Assembly: GCA_000149265.1 (NCBI GenBank)
Contig: CH002977.1
Span: 981,728 to 1,045,727 of the forward strand
Origin: Ciona savignyi
Lineage: Eukaryota > Chordata > Ascidiacea > Phlebobranchia > Cionidae
Length of the DNA: 64,000 nt
Direction: 5' to 3'
This document shows, piece after piece, positions 47,509-59,975 of this stretch. Position 1 is the first letter of the stretch. Each line of letters begins with the position of its first letter. Below the pieces are notes generated by a model that searched no databases, was not told the origin of the DNA, and saw nothing but the letters and a program-made list of their open reading frames with translations. The position numbers and the translations under genes were made by a program.

Positions 47509-47882
47509 TATGCCCGTATTCTACTCTATTGTCACTTAGTGATATGAAGTTGCTTCAATAAATCGCATATTTTTCAAAACTTAGTTGCCTTTTTCTCACT
47601 ACTTCCCTCTACCAACAAAGCCTAAAAACGTGACATCACTTTCAAAGGATAAAGGTTCAATTCGGGGAAAGGCGTGCATTAGTATTTAAAACGCATTGTT
47701 TTTACTAAAACATTTTCCGTTTTTCTAACTAATATTCGTTTTGAGTTGTGGGTCTATTTTCATCTTTTAGTTGTGATCCCAATTTTTATGGCCGATACCT
47801 GAAGGTATATGGAACTATTGCCATAGTAACACTTATTGGCGGACTACTTTTTTTAACAATCAGTAAAGGGAACATTATACTG
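47509..47882. promoter_or_regulatory. Upstream region of the LU/M15 gene
   Basis: It holds the presumed promoter of the minus-strand secreted-protein gene. No defined element is recognisable. Confidence 0.3.
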
Positions 47883-48370
47883 TTGTTAACTTCATGGGGC
47901 CCTTCAAAAAAAGTTATGGGGCCCTTTAAAAAAATGTTTTCTGCTTTTTGTCAAACGCCTGGCAGGCATGTCATGTCGCCCCGCCATCTAATCAAATCGC
48001 AATGAAAATTTCAAATCTGATAGATATGGTTTAGTTATGCAGAAACCAACATTTTGGGTGATAAGTTCCGAGGAATTCAAGCATGTCTTTCCGCCTCAAA
48101 ATCTCCAAAAAGTCATAAAATTGGATTAAAACGTTACGAATTGTTAGATAACATGATCTAAATTTGTACAACCGATAGTTGGGTTATACGCCCAGGAGAA
48201 TTCAACGGATTCACCAAAACCAAAATCAAAATTTTTATCACGAATAAAGCTTCTTTTGAGCATTGCGCTTCCAGATCAAATATGGTTAACCTTTAGTCTG
48301 TTAACCCGTGTTGTTTAATAAACAAAAAAGTACAAAAAATAATCCAGGAAAATACCATAAATTATTTTTA
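47883..48370 (+). mobile_element. Decayed modular palindromic-family repeat
   Basis: It includes AAACGCCTGGCAGGCATGTC, ATGTCGCCCCGCCATCT, GCAGAAACCAACATTTTGGG and a broken core GAGGAATTCAAG. Confidence 0.65.
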
Positions 48371-48589
48371 TTTTTTAAGATTACGTGGAATTTTGGGATG
48401 ATTGTGCGGTATTCCGTTGGGCTACTTACCATGATATAGTAAAAGGTGCAGCTTTTAGATAAAAGCACATCTGAACTTATAAGTTAACTACCATTTTAAG
48501 GTGTAAACTGTGTTATATAGTGTTAACTAACAAATCACGCTATTTCAATTCAATAAACCCCTATAGAAGATGTCAGACATAACCACTTT

Positions 48590-48925
48590 GGTTAACGGAC
48601 TAATTTTCCATAAAGTTGGTTTAAATTTGAACTTTCTGTCAGGCGCGACGCTCGAAAAAAGTTAAATTACTGGAAAAACGATTTCATTTTCTCCGACTCC
48701 GGAGAATTTCGAGGCGACATGGTATGTCAGTCATAATCATAATTTAGAGACAAATCTTAATTTTATGGTAATTCGCTGGATAATTTTTTTACTTTTTTTC
48801 TATTTGAAACAACATTGGTTAACGGACTAACATTCCTCCTAATCTGATTGAAATTGGATCTTTCAGTAAAGCGCTATAATGCTCAAAAGAAGAGTTTTTA
48901 AAGGAAAAATAAGTGCTTGTTCTTT
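48590..48925 (-). mobile_element. Decayed reverse modular-family fragment
   Basis: It contains GGCGACATGGTATGTCAGTC and ATCATAATTTAGAGACAAATC, which match the family in reverse. Confidence 0.45.
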
Positions 48926-48929
48926 CACC

Positions 48930-49145
48930 CAAAAGGTTAAGTATCGAAACTGGTCGATAGAAAGTTGTTTGTTTTCTTGGGCAAGGTACCAATCGGACAT
49001 TACCTGGACAGTGCATTATAGCTTCTGCTAAAACGTATAGAACGTCTAAATCATATGCAACACTCTACAATAGCTCTGAACCCGACGGTAACGCGAGGTA
49101 ATCTGGAAATTTTTACTTTGGTACCATGTGTGTTAAATGCTCAAT
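48930..49145 (+). mobile_element. Degenerate SINE copy
   Basis: It keeps TCTTGGGCAAGG, CGGACATTACCTG, ACACTCTACAATAGCTC and CCCGACGGTAACGCGAGGTA, in the same order as the other SINE copies. Confidence 0.6.
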
Positions 49146-50946
49146 GGATAATCCGGTAAATTTCAAATTCGATTGCCTCTGACGTACAAAAGTCAAGACA
49201 GGTGCATGGTATATCAGGTCATGTTATATTTATATCACATTAACGTCTTCCTACGTATCATAAAATCGTGTGTGTTGTGTTTATTCTGCATAAGCCAACG
49301 ATAACAAAGGGAAATACGAGATTCGGTTGAAGAATTATACATAAGAAAATTTCAACTATAGAATAACAGCTTCAAATAAATGCAAAATTAAAAACATTCA
49401 TTAAATTAAAAATATAAATAAATGTCCGACCTGACTGGGTCAGATTTGCAAAAGTTTAGTTGCGCTCTTAATCTTGAAAACGATACTGGGAAAGCTTGAA
49501 ATACAGTGAATACAATTTTACTAAATTCAGTGATTTATTTCAAATTCATAAAATCTTTTTATTTTTAAATTTTCCACAGCTTGCCTCTTGTGATCATTTG
49601 AACAGTTTTCCGGTTACGCCTGCAAGCTAATATAGATAGCAGCTACAAGTACATTTCATTAGCATTATAAATATTCGCAACACATATTGCACATAACAAC
49701 ACAAAAATCAAATCGAAATACCACAGGTTCACCTAGCCATTCAATAAATTGCCGAAGTATATTTTGAACGGATGTTTCCAATGTAAGACTGATAAGAGAG
49801 GTAAAAGATATCTCGTTCAAACAACTTTAAAAAATAGATAGGAACTTCCAATATGGAACAGAGAGGGGAACGACTAAGATTAGATTTAGTATTAATACAT
49901 GTATCGCATTTTCTTTCACTGCCAATTTAAACTGTGTACAGTGGTGGTAACCGAAGTTGAAGAATGTGTGAAATTAGTGGGGTAATGTGGAGAATTTTGG
50001 GTCAATTCCAACGTGAGAATAACGGTGATTCTCTTTCTCTGTGCTGATTATGCGGGGGGCTCGTTTGCTTTCTGTCAAAGAGTGAGGTTATTGTTTTGAC
50101 AAAACGCCGTACTCGACGAAATTGCATCAGCGAAGCCAAGGTGGATATTTTGGGCCTTCGGTTCACAGTCGCGCAGCAGTTGGATTGAAGTGTTGTAAAG
50201 GACGCTGGTAAATGCGTTAGTGCACGCATTGCTTACACAGTGTGGCGTTTGGATACCGGAAAACGATTTATATCGACTATGGAAGGGAAGGGCACAGTGC
50301 GCAACGCGTTGGCTTTGTAAACACTCTTCCAATGGTCCTTGAATTAGTATATATCTATTTTGGCCAATCAGAAAGTGGACTGTCGAAAGAGTGTTCCGGG
50401 TCAAATCGCGTACCACTAGTGCCACCTTGCGATTAAAAAACAAAGATGTCACAGTAACATCGCACAAGACAATATCACATGCCGGCAACAAATGGGCATG
50501 TCGTTAGAGACAGAGAGGTTTAAAGATTAGTGCAAAAAGAACGAAAAATAAAAAGACAGGTGAATAACAGGAGCCACTAATTTATAAGAGTTACTGGGTA
50601 TACTGAGTTTGCAAAAGTTAACATGAAACGCGCTGTGTGAAATAAAACTTTTTGTGAAGCACGTTGTATAGGTCTATAAAAGTGATATGGTACAATTGTC
50701 TAAAATAAATAAATGTTTGTTCATAATAAGCGTTGCATGATTAGCTAAACATAAAAGTGGCAAAGAAAATAAGTGCACGCCGAGGGGCCAGCTTCGAAAT
50801 TGACACCTACAATGGCCACTTTAACTTAATAACCGCCATTCAGTATTTGTGGGTTGCTATCATGATGCAAAGCTCGGTACAAACACCGCCGTGCGTTTTG
50901 AAACAAATTGACAAGCAGGTCATCCATGTCTGCCCGCAACCTTTTG
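49146..50946. other. Probable 3' UTR and flank of FAM78; no separate gene supported
   Basis: A 138-codon minus-strand frame at 50075-50491 lies here but has no domain or splice context. Candidate minus-strand AATAAA signals (TTTATT on +) are near 49529 and 49559, so a long FAM78 3' UTR could cover much of this stretch. Confidence 0.35.
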
Positions 50947-53900
50947 TCACCTTGCCATCTGTTGCAGCTGGATTACTTCTTGCTTCGAGATCTCCTTAAT
51001 TATCGATTCCTTTCCATGCATTGCAGAGCATCCGTTAAACAGAATCAGTTCGTTTGTATCCCGATGCTCTTCTTTGGCTGGCACGACTACAATGGGCTGC
51101 CGTTCTGTTGGTCTCCATATCAGCGTTTGTGCATTGTTGGCAGACGGTCGGACGAGGGCGCTAATGGGTATTTGACCTACGTATGTGCTATTGCTGTTAT
51201 TGTCTGGTCCTCGCCTGCGTCCTCTTACAGGACTTTGAAACCTATTTTTTTCACCTGGTCCGTTTGTCACGAGCGGCTGCTTTTGAGCACGTGGAGCCAC
51301 GATTCTTGCTCGCTGTCCAAGTTCACGAGTTGGATCGATATCTATCTCCAGGTAAAAGTTCCATCGAACAGTTTTCAACACAATGATGTCTTTAGTAGTT
51401 TCATTGACTGCAGCTAACCAGGTGATAAAGCTCTGGTCTCGTACTATCCTGGTCAAATGCGCGTTTGTTCCTTCGCTTACAGGAATATCCCATGTTACTG
51501 AAGGGTAGAAATTGTCGTTCATCTGTAATGGAAAAATTTGGTTTGCAACACACTTAAATGGGCAAATTTACATCCCGTAATCGACAATCTGTTAAGGCAC
51601 TAGGGGTAAAGTTTGACGGAAAGGTGTCCCTCCAATATACATTCGGAACCTGCTTTTACATATTTCGTCATGTATTAATTATAAACTAAAGTCTTCTATT
51701 TTTAAACTCTTTATTTACTTTATAAAATTACTACTTAATACAAGACGGTGCACTGTTTATTATTGTTAAGGATGAAGTAACGACTTGTGTGCAAAACATT
51801 ATGTGTTTATATACAGTTCTAAGAAAACCATGGACTTACTAACCATGCCTATTGCGTATTGTTAAAAGCAAAATAATCACAACAAACCATAAAATTCTGC
51901 ACAACATGTTTGTTATATTTTCTGATGCACTAACCGTTAGATTCATTCGCCTGTAGGAGTCAGTAGGTCCAACAATAGTTGCTATTTCAGTTGTATTTCC
52001 GTACCATGGGTATGACACTCCATCGCTGTCGCTTACTGCTGGTATTCTACCGGATTTCAATGCTGGAATCTCCCAACTTGAGCTGAAATATGACATAATC
52101 GATTATTGTCGCTATAGAAGGTTTGAAATTTTAATAATAAACAATGTGAAAGCGAAATTATCAACTCGTTTTAGGTGTTTGAGAAAATGATAATTGCCAA
52201 TTTTAATACATTTGTGATGGGATACACTTGTTTAAACAACAAGCGTTTCCTGCAGTATTTCGACTTATACATTTATTCATTGGGTTAAAAGCAAGTAAGT
52301 ATAACTTGCTGTTTCGGCTTGTTGTAGACTTGGAAGAACAGGAAATGACGCGGCGTATGAAGTAATATGCAATTTCCTTAGACGCATGTTGCACTGTACA
52401 AAACATGACACGTCATGTGTTATGCTACCAGCGTATTTAGACGTGTTAATACACAAATATTATAAATTTGTCATCATTTAAATCAGACACATATTTGTCA
52501 GTATGAGGCAGTGTGGCTGGTGATAAAAGCAGCCTCTGTATATCAAACATATTAATCTTATTACGTGAAGACCTGAGTAAAACACTGACGCGTGTATAAA
52601 TACTGCTCTACTAACAAAGAAAGTTGGGACAATTGCGTAAAAATGAGTACTCCTATACATTTTCGGTATGTCGAATGTATGCATATTAATAAAACCATTT
52701 ATACTGTGGTGTGATTTCAGTTCGATTGATAAATTTTATATACTACTGATGAATGTATAGAAAACCGCTTTAAAATGAACTCGATTCATAAAAATTGAAA
52801 TAGTCGGTTCGGTTTAGACCACAATAATTTATGAGCCACTTCCTGTTCGCATTGTTGTATAATGGTTACCAAAGTTACAGTCGGCGTGAATTGGGCCCTC
52901 AACCATTCCGACCATTCAAGATAATTGTAATGCTTTAACTTTACACTGTATAAAGTTGAAAGAGCGGGGAAATGTGGCATGTGTTGTAGAAAAAGGACCG
53001 GCACAAAAAAATCCCGCTTATCCAGTAAGTTGAATCCGCCATTTCGTTAACATATTATGCGGCACAGGGAATTGCAGGGGCTCAATTCGAAGAAATCTGA
53101 CAACGCAGTTCGCGCGCAAATCAACCAACTCATTGTGTATAATACGAGATCAGACCATTTGATTATACAGTAGGGTGGGCATACAGCCAGTATTGTTTAG
53201 CTGCATTTAAAATTAAATTGCCATGTGGGCAGCTTATAGTTAAATGGTGATTGAAGCATATGCTACCGGATTACGCAACTTTTCAGGACTGATTGTGTTT
53301 AAATAAAACAAGAATAACTTACCAGCCAAGAGTGCCGTACTGGTTAATAAATTTCATGTAATCGCACGCTTGTATCCACCCAACAGTCCATGTTTCTTTC
53401 CGGCGGATAGGCGGCATGATTACTTGCGCATTTGCACGAAAGTATGGAGTCCTGTACCTCAATACAATCGGCGAATATTCTTCGATTACAGTTGGCGACT
53501 GATCTATGGTCGCCTGCACGTCACTGAAAATGTTCGTCCTGCATGGTCCCACTTTGGATTTGTTTGAGACGCTATGAAAGCATCCCATGTCAAGCTGATC
53601 CGAGGTTAGGATACCCAGGTTGCTACGTTTCGGTGACGCTGCTTGTGCGGCGTACAAAAGCTTGCTGAAAACCAACGGGGCCTCACCGGCTGTACTAGTA
53701 TTTCCAAAAAGAAGACGAAATGCGTCACAACAATTCGCCTCTCTCTGGCTCCTTTCGGTGTTGGATCTCGACGATCGGTTATTTGAGTAGGAAAGATGTT
53801 TCCTGACAAATGATCTTCTTACCACTTCTTGTTCGTTTCTGCTAAGTGTTTCGATCCGCGATTTGTCTGCTGTAATCTTCCTACTTTGAGCAAAACAGAA

Positions 53901-55118
53901 CAGCTTTAGACGATCTTCAAATTCACTTTTTGGGTTCTGCTCAACAGTTTTCCACACTGGGTTGCGCTTGATTCCCACCAACTTCAACGGTGTGGATTCT
54001 GAGTTCGTGTTATTCTTCGACCGACAGAGCTGACACTCTTTATCTCTTGTGGCAATACGACAGGTACAACGGACTTCAGCCGCTATGCTTTGATCGCTTT
54101 TCTCTGGGTAGCACTTATGCTTTCTATAGCCAATATGTGCTGGGTTGGTAGACTGTTGAGCTTTATACACCTGATTTCTGAAGCAATTCGCTTCGTTTTT
54201 CGTCAATGCAATGTCAGAATTGCCTGATCTGACACTTCGCCAACGCGGAGACACAGATGGCTTATGTATCTGCTGCAAACAATCACTGCGTTTTAATTCG
54301 TCACTTTCTGATAAGGTAGCGACTGATGATTCGGGTGCACGTAACCCGCACTGTTTCTCGGATGGAGCCGTGACGTCAGATTCTTCCGCTACGCTGTTCG
54401 ACGTAGCAACGTGCGTTGTAATACCTGAGTTCTTGTGCACAGAAGTACGCCTGTTAGTTGGTAACCTCAGAAAGTCTTCGATGTCTTGTTGGCCAATGCT
54501 TCTTCCACCGCTTGCCGCGTTTGCGTTGCTGTTTAAGGCGCACAGTTTTTCTCTTACCGAACTGATCTGATGATTTAAAGTCCAATCTTGTATCTGAGAA
54601 TTTTTATCTCCAAATCCTTTGCCCTGAAATCCCAGAAAAGGCACTCTTTGCCGATAGTATGGTGACCTCAATGAAGAATTTTCTTCTAAACTAGAGGAAA
54701 GATGACTGCCAAATTTGTGCCTCTTGTTCTTTACAACTCTATTATTCCAGGCTGGGTTGCTGATCAAATGTGTAGACGACTCACTATATTTCGAATGAAA
54801 ACGCTCGTTTGCTGCTATGAACGTATCTTCGTGGGAAAACGCGTAAAATTTATGTTTTCTTGGAAAAATTGTAGGCTCCGAAAGTGCGCACGATGATATA
54901 TGTTCCGAATCCACCTCGATGTCTTGCTCCAACGAGTAACACGACAATGGGTTCGTGTTAAAGCTTGATCTTCTGGACCTAACTTCTCTTCCAGGTATCT
55001 CTCGCAATTTCTGTGATTCTACGTTCCTGGAACTTTTCTCTGAATCAATGTCGCCACGTGTTGGATGAAGCAATGACGCTTTATCGTTGTTTTCGTTCAG
55101 ATTAGCTGTGAAAGGCAT
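50947..55118 (-). CDS. FAM78: FAM78 family protein with a long N-terminal extension
   Basis: Three exons, 53323-55118, 51935-52082 and 50947-51522, join in phase and give 839 aa. From about residue 534 the protein tracks vertebrate FAM78A/B: ATIDQSPTVIEEYSPIVLRY, RKETWTVGWIQAC, CSSWEIP, SDSDGVSYPWYGNTTE, MNDNFYPSVTW, RDQSFITWLAA and a C-terminal LIWRPTERQPIVVVP. Vertebrate FAM78A is under 300 aa, so the first 533 residues are extra. They are rich in Ser, Asn, Arg and Glu, have no recognisable domain and look disordered, with one Cys cluster (CTCRIATRDKECQLC). They share one exon and frame with the conserved part. FAM78 has no established biochemical function. The ATG at 55116-55118 is the first in the frame; translation could also begin downstream. 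Confidence 0.9.
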
Positions 55119-55849
55119 TCGAGTTATATATGCTTATATCTCCTCACTCGACACTATCTGCGCGAAAACTGATGCACAGTCGAAATAATATTCATCACGA
55201 TATTATTCAAATTACGTCGAGATCCGTTCTTTGTTTATATAGCGCTACCCAGTACAGGAAATCGGAAACATTGTTCTCATTCTAAATCGTTCTTTTCGTG
55301 TCATTGCATGACGATAATACGTTTGATTCATCTAACTTCTCCAACATACAGATAACAATAATATGGTTAATTGTGGAGTGGCATTTATGAAGTATTGTTT
55401 TATTGGCTATCAAAGCAAGGTATCCTGAAAACAATATTGTTTATCACTCTGTACCTGTTAGTGCTTTAGTGCAATGTCGCTGAAGATGGTATTTTCGTGC
55501 GAATCGAGTATCAAGGGTGAGACGTATGTTCTTTGGTTGGGTGTGAAGAATCGTGCTGTCTCTGCAAAGGGTAATATGATTTACAGTCCGGCTGCGTTGT
55601 CTCGGGGATATGACCGGATGTCATGGCCAGGTAGGTTATGGTTCGATCTTTACCCTGACCATCAGTGTACCGATATGTTAGACATATAACTTATTTAAGG
55701 TTGCCGAAATCCAGCAATTTTACAGGATATTAAAAATACAATACATTGAAAAAGATCTATTTACCCGACTATTAACACTAAAGTAAAATGACGAATAACT
55801 ATGGTACAACTGTAATTTGTACCAACACCAGTAATTAAAATGATAATTT
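55119..55849. other. FAM78 upstream region; possible short + strand exon
   Basis: An open + frame at 55474-55689 begins with ATG and has donor-like sites near 55510 (GTGAGA) and 55630 (GTAGGT), but no partner exon was found. Confidence 0.25.
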
Positions 55850-56131
55850 CTAATAATAGATTAAAGCTTTAACGTACTCTTTGGTTGTTAATTTTCGTTT
55901 TCCTCTTGAAGGAATTTTTGGAACCTTGGATAAGCTGTCAATATGATGTTGGTGTAGTTTCAACTTCTCCAACAGTTCCTTAATAGTGGCCGTCGAGGTT
56001 TGTAAATGTTTTTCTTTGTGGTTTTTAAGGAATATTTCCAACAGCAATGTTAGTGTGACTGTATCCTTGGCACGATAGCGACAGTTCTCCGTTTGTAAAA
56101 TGGATCTGCTCGGAGTCGGAGAGGCGTTCAT
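55850..56131 (-). CDS. Possible 93-aa protein, unrecognised
   Basis: A single-exon frame from ATG (56129-56131) to TAG. The product is basic and helical-looking. It has a central amphipathic stretch (TIKELLEKLKLHQHHIDSL) and a basic C-terminal part (SRGKRKLTTKEYVKAL). Composition is unlike the AT-driven chance frames nearby. No family comes to mind. It could also be an end exon of a larger gene, as no introns are tested. It lies about 1 kb upstream of FAM78 on the same strand. Confidence 0.4.
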   Translation of the reverse strand: MNASPTPSRSILQTENCRYRAKDTVTLTLLLEIFLKNHKEKHLQTSTATIKELLEKLKLHQHHIDSLSKVPKIPSRGKRKLTTKEYVKALIYY

Positions 56132-59100
56132 TTAGAAGAGCACGTTCTGGCGATAGGTAACAACCTCGTGACCACATTCGCCAAAAAAATACAAGTCATT
56201 TTACAGGCGGAATTTAGAGATAACCTAAGGTTAACATCGCCATTTTAAATTTTTAATCTGCAGAAGAAAGTTTATTATTATCACAAGATTTTGACACATG
56301 TAAAAAAATTCCGTAGTGTGTTGGTGATAAAAATGTTTTATTTACAGAGAGACCTCATTTCCATTCCAACAGTTTGTGTGTCCAATCAACAGAGAGCGAT
56401 TTAAACAGCAGGGCCGGGCCCTGTTCGTTGTCCCTCATGTAATTAACACTTGGGGAAGCGCGGCTAGCATATGTTATTCACTGTGCAGCCTGTTAATCTT
56501 AACGCGACGAATCCCTCGGTATTTACTGAATCGAAAATTTCAATAATATCTCAATTTTAGTGTGAATTGTTACACTTTGGTATAAAATGACCTATGAAAC
56601 CGCTATGTGTAACGGCTTTGAAAATGATTTTTTGGTCCGCTGCTATACGGAAGTGTTAGTTCACATGCAAACATACATGTATATCTGAATAATGCGACGA
56701 CATAAATTTGTTAATAAAACAGCATTACGAAACAGTTTGTACTGACGACCACCAAACATACAGTACCATATTCACCAGTAAGTTACCGACTTTATTTCGA
56801 ACATTTATGTTCATGTCTGCAACACCATTTGAAGCCACCACAAACGCATTTGTTCATGCTATATTATACTGCTTACTGACAATTCAAATGATTGACATTT
56901 ATGATACTGCATGTTCTTTAAAAAACATGTAGTTTGAAACAAATATTAGAGACACTTAACAGCAAAAAAATGCAATTTTACATATGTAACACTTAAAGTA
57001 TTTACCATAGTGCTGCCTGGTGGTATTTCTCGCATATTTTCCTTTTCAATACATATGCTGTCTGACTTGCTTTTGTCAAAATTGTAAACGAACAACGTAT
57101 TTAAACAATGATCTAGAACTGGACTACAAAATTACGATCGAGAAACGAGTAAATACATAAACTCTCTTAATTTCACACTTTTGTGTTAGTTGTGTGCGAC
57201 TTAACCATAACATTTTGCCAGTTGTCGTTTTACTGATGTGATTTTACCTATAAGAACAGTCAAATGCGGACACAATTCATTCAACGAAGAAAATTGTTCT
57301 GCAATATATGATAATGTCTATATCGATTCAGATAGTGGGTTTACCACACCAGATGTCAGGACAGATCGGTTCAGAGGGTATGTCACTGCATTTGATTTAA
57401 AATATGCCACAATAGGCTACATTCCCATGATTACCGATAATTATCTCTATGTCTGTATGAGTCACATATAACAGGATATACCGCCCTCAGTTTAGCAAAC
57501 CTGGCTAACTTATATGCACAAAAGCGTAGATGCTATCGAGCTTTTCTGTACATCACTGCTAGTTTTAGAACAAACACGATGCATCTGATGACATAAAAAT
57601 CGAAACAACCTTAGCTCGAAAGTAATATCCGGTGAACGAGTGGTAATGTTTACTTTTTGATCTCCTAGCAGAGTATAATCACACGTATATATACTGCACA
57701 AATGAATACAAAACGAAAACAATCAATCAGAGCACATTTTAGTTAAAAGGACGGCGACATTGTTAACTCGCATACACCTCTCGTACAGATAAGTTTTCAT
57801 TTCAAAATACACCGATATCCTTCAGCTACACTAAAAGTTGTTCCAACGCGGAAAACGACTCTCTGCCCATGTACGTATGAAAATCGCGTATGCATAGGAC
57901 GACAAATTGTGAGGTAATATCCTGTATCCACGCGGAAGTTACATCACAATAGCGGCGTCAAAATTAACATTTCATTATAACTTTAGCCCTAGCTGGAACA
58001 GGGCAAAGAGTAAACCGTATACAGTTTATCAGATAACAGGCACATTTTGCCGTTATACTATCCACAAAAATGACCGTATACATCAAAACTACGAAGGTTT
58101 CTTTTTAAATCTAAATTGCTGGTTATGAAATTGCTATAATAAGATATGTGTGGATTACACTTTACTACTTTTTCATTCTTTAAGTAAAATCCAAAGTTGT
58201 TTTTTTTTCTTCGCACATCACACGTTTTTGACCCGCTCTGACTTTTGAATACAGTGACGCAACTTATCCAAAGTGTGACGATTTTGCACAAACGAACAGT
58301 ACAATGAAGATTAAAGAATGACTTCGTGATCTTATACAGCATGGACAATTAAGAATAGAATTTCGTGCAGTTCATCAGGACTGCCGTAAATTCAACGACT
58401 AAAAGTAGGATTCATAATCTACAGACGATCTAACCTATTCTTCCCCTTAACACATATATTAAATTTCGAGGTTTATATTAAACGAAGTTTAGATACAGTA
58501 TTGTATTTTCAATATTAAAAAAACCTTTAGTATTGCTTTCTTAAGGTCTTATCTAGTTAATACTAACCAACATTTAGTAATTATAAAACCCACCGATTAT
58601 AAAATATACAAAGCGAAAACCAATCAATATCGACCATCCGCACGCGTCCTTAAGGATCAAATGAAGGCATCTGAAAATGCCTTCCTGCATTTCGCCAGCA
58701 ATATGTTGCTGCGAAGTCACAGACTTTACGTCCCACGGGGAACTGAAATATTACAGTCACCGTATGCCCTGTATTGGTCGCTTAGAACGCTCGCAGACTG
58801 TGGTCACTGCAAAAGCCTATGCTTTTCTTAGCAGCATAATTTTATTTGGTTTGATTTAACCGAGTCGACCAATTAACAAAGTGTACGTATATCGTTATAA
58901 GCAACCGAGAAACAACTAGCGTTTGTTTAAGCGACACAATGTCAAAACTTTGTTAGGCCTCCAGCAGCTATTTGTACTTGGTCTCAGAGTGGCATCCAAA
59001 AACGTTGCATTATATTGATTGTATATTCAAATAGATTCGTTTCCAATTTAATGTTTACAGTATGAATGTGAATATCCATTTCCGTAAACAAACATAGTAT

Positions 59101-59759
59101 CATTATGACGTCACCTGGGCAGTAAAACAATTCTGGGTAAATCTAAGCGACGCAAAATCTAAACAATTAGCAGCAGTTTGTGCAGCGGCAAGATAATAAA
59201 TGCACAATATCCGATTTGGTGAATGTGTAATCGGTTTATCGTGTTTTGCTAGACAAGCTTTACATGGACAATGAATGCATTTCGCGTATACAGCGTCTTA
59301 GTTTAACAAATGGTTGGCCAAACAAAACTGCTGACTAAAGTGAAAAAAACTACATTGAAGGGCCATTTGCAACATGATTTATTACTTCGGAAACTACACC
59401 CGACAGCAGAAGCAAGTTGGGGACCATTATGGACGGAATCCGTCAAAAGATCTATGCGGTCATTTAATAATTCATAGTTGTTTTAAAATACTGACCGACC
59501 AAACCAAATACCCTAATGAGCATCGACGTGTAGCAAATCTACCAAACGTCTGATTCTAAGGTGTTTTTCCTCTCCTATGCCAATATCTCTTTGGTACAAT
59601 AACAACAGGATATTTATGAACTATAGTATAGTTACACATGGAAAAATCTTCAAATACCGCATTATATAAAGAGCAATAAAATTTAAACATTTTTTATATC
59701 TTTTGGTATGTTCTATAAATACATATGGCCACTTATTTGTTTTTTAAATTTGATTCTAA
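56132..59759. other. Gene-poor interval; one weak exon candidate
   Basis: A + frame from an acceptor-like TTTTGCCAG at about 57221 to TAA near 57471 is open for some 83 codons and protein-like (VKCGHNSFNEENCSAIYDNV). It has no known domain and no partner exon. Nothing else is supported. Confidence 0.3.
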
Positions 59760-59975
59760 TTGGGGGAAACTAAAAGGAGGGAAAGCGGGAAGTCGGGAAA
59801 GGGGGAAACTGCTCACTAAAATGAAGAAAATGACATTAGAGTTATTTTTAAACATGGGGTTGGAGTTAGGGTTAGTTCTGGGGTTAAGATCAGTGTTTAG
59901 GGAAGGGTTTAAATTAGTTTTCATAGTTTTAGTGAGCAGTGTCCCCCCTTCCTTATTTCCCGTTTTTCCAGAATT
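59760..59975. mobile_element. Short inverted-repeat element with telomere-like motifs
   Basis: The arms GGGGGAAACTGCTCACTAAAA (59803-59822 area) and TTTTAGTGAGCAGTGTCCCC (59926-59946 area) are inverted copies. Between them lies GGAGTTAGGGTTAGTTCTGG and further TTAGGG-like units. Outer GGGAAAGCGGGAAGT and TTCCCGTTTTTCC also mirror each other. There is no coding role, although the segment is open in one frame. Confidence 0.6.

Noticed and set aside
50075-50491. 138-codon minus-strand frame downstream of FAM78
   Set aside because: No domain, no splice context, overlapping frames on both strands, and a location in the probable FAM78 3' UTR. Chance openness is the simpler explanation.
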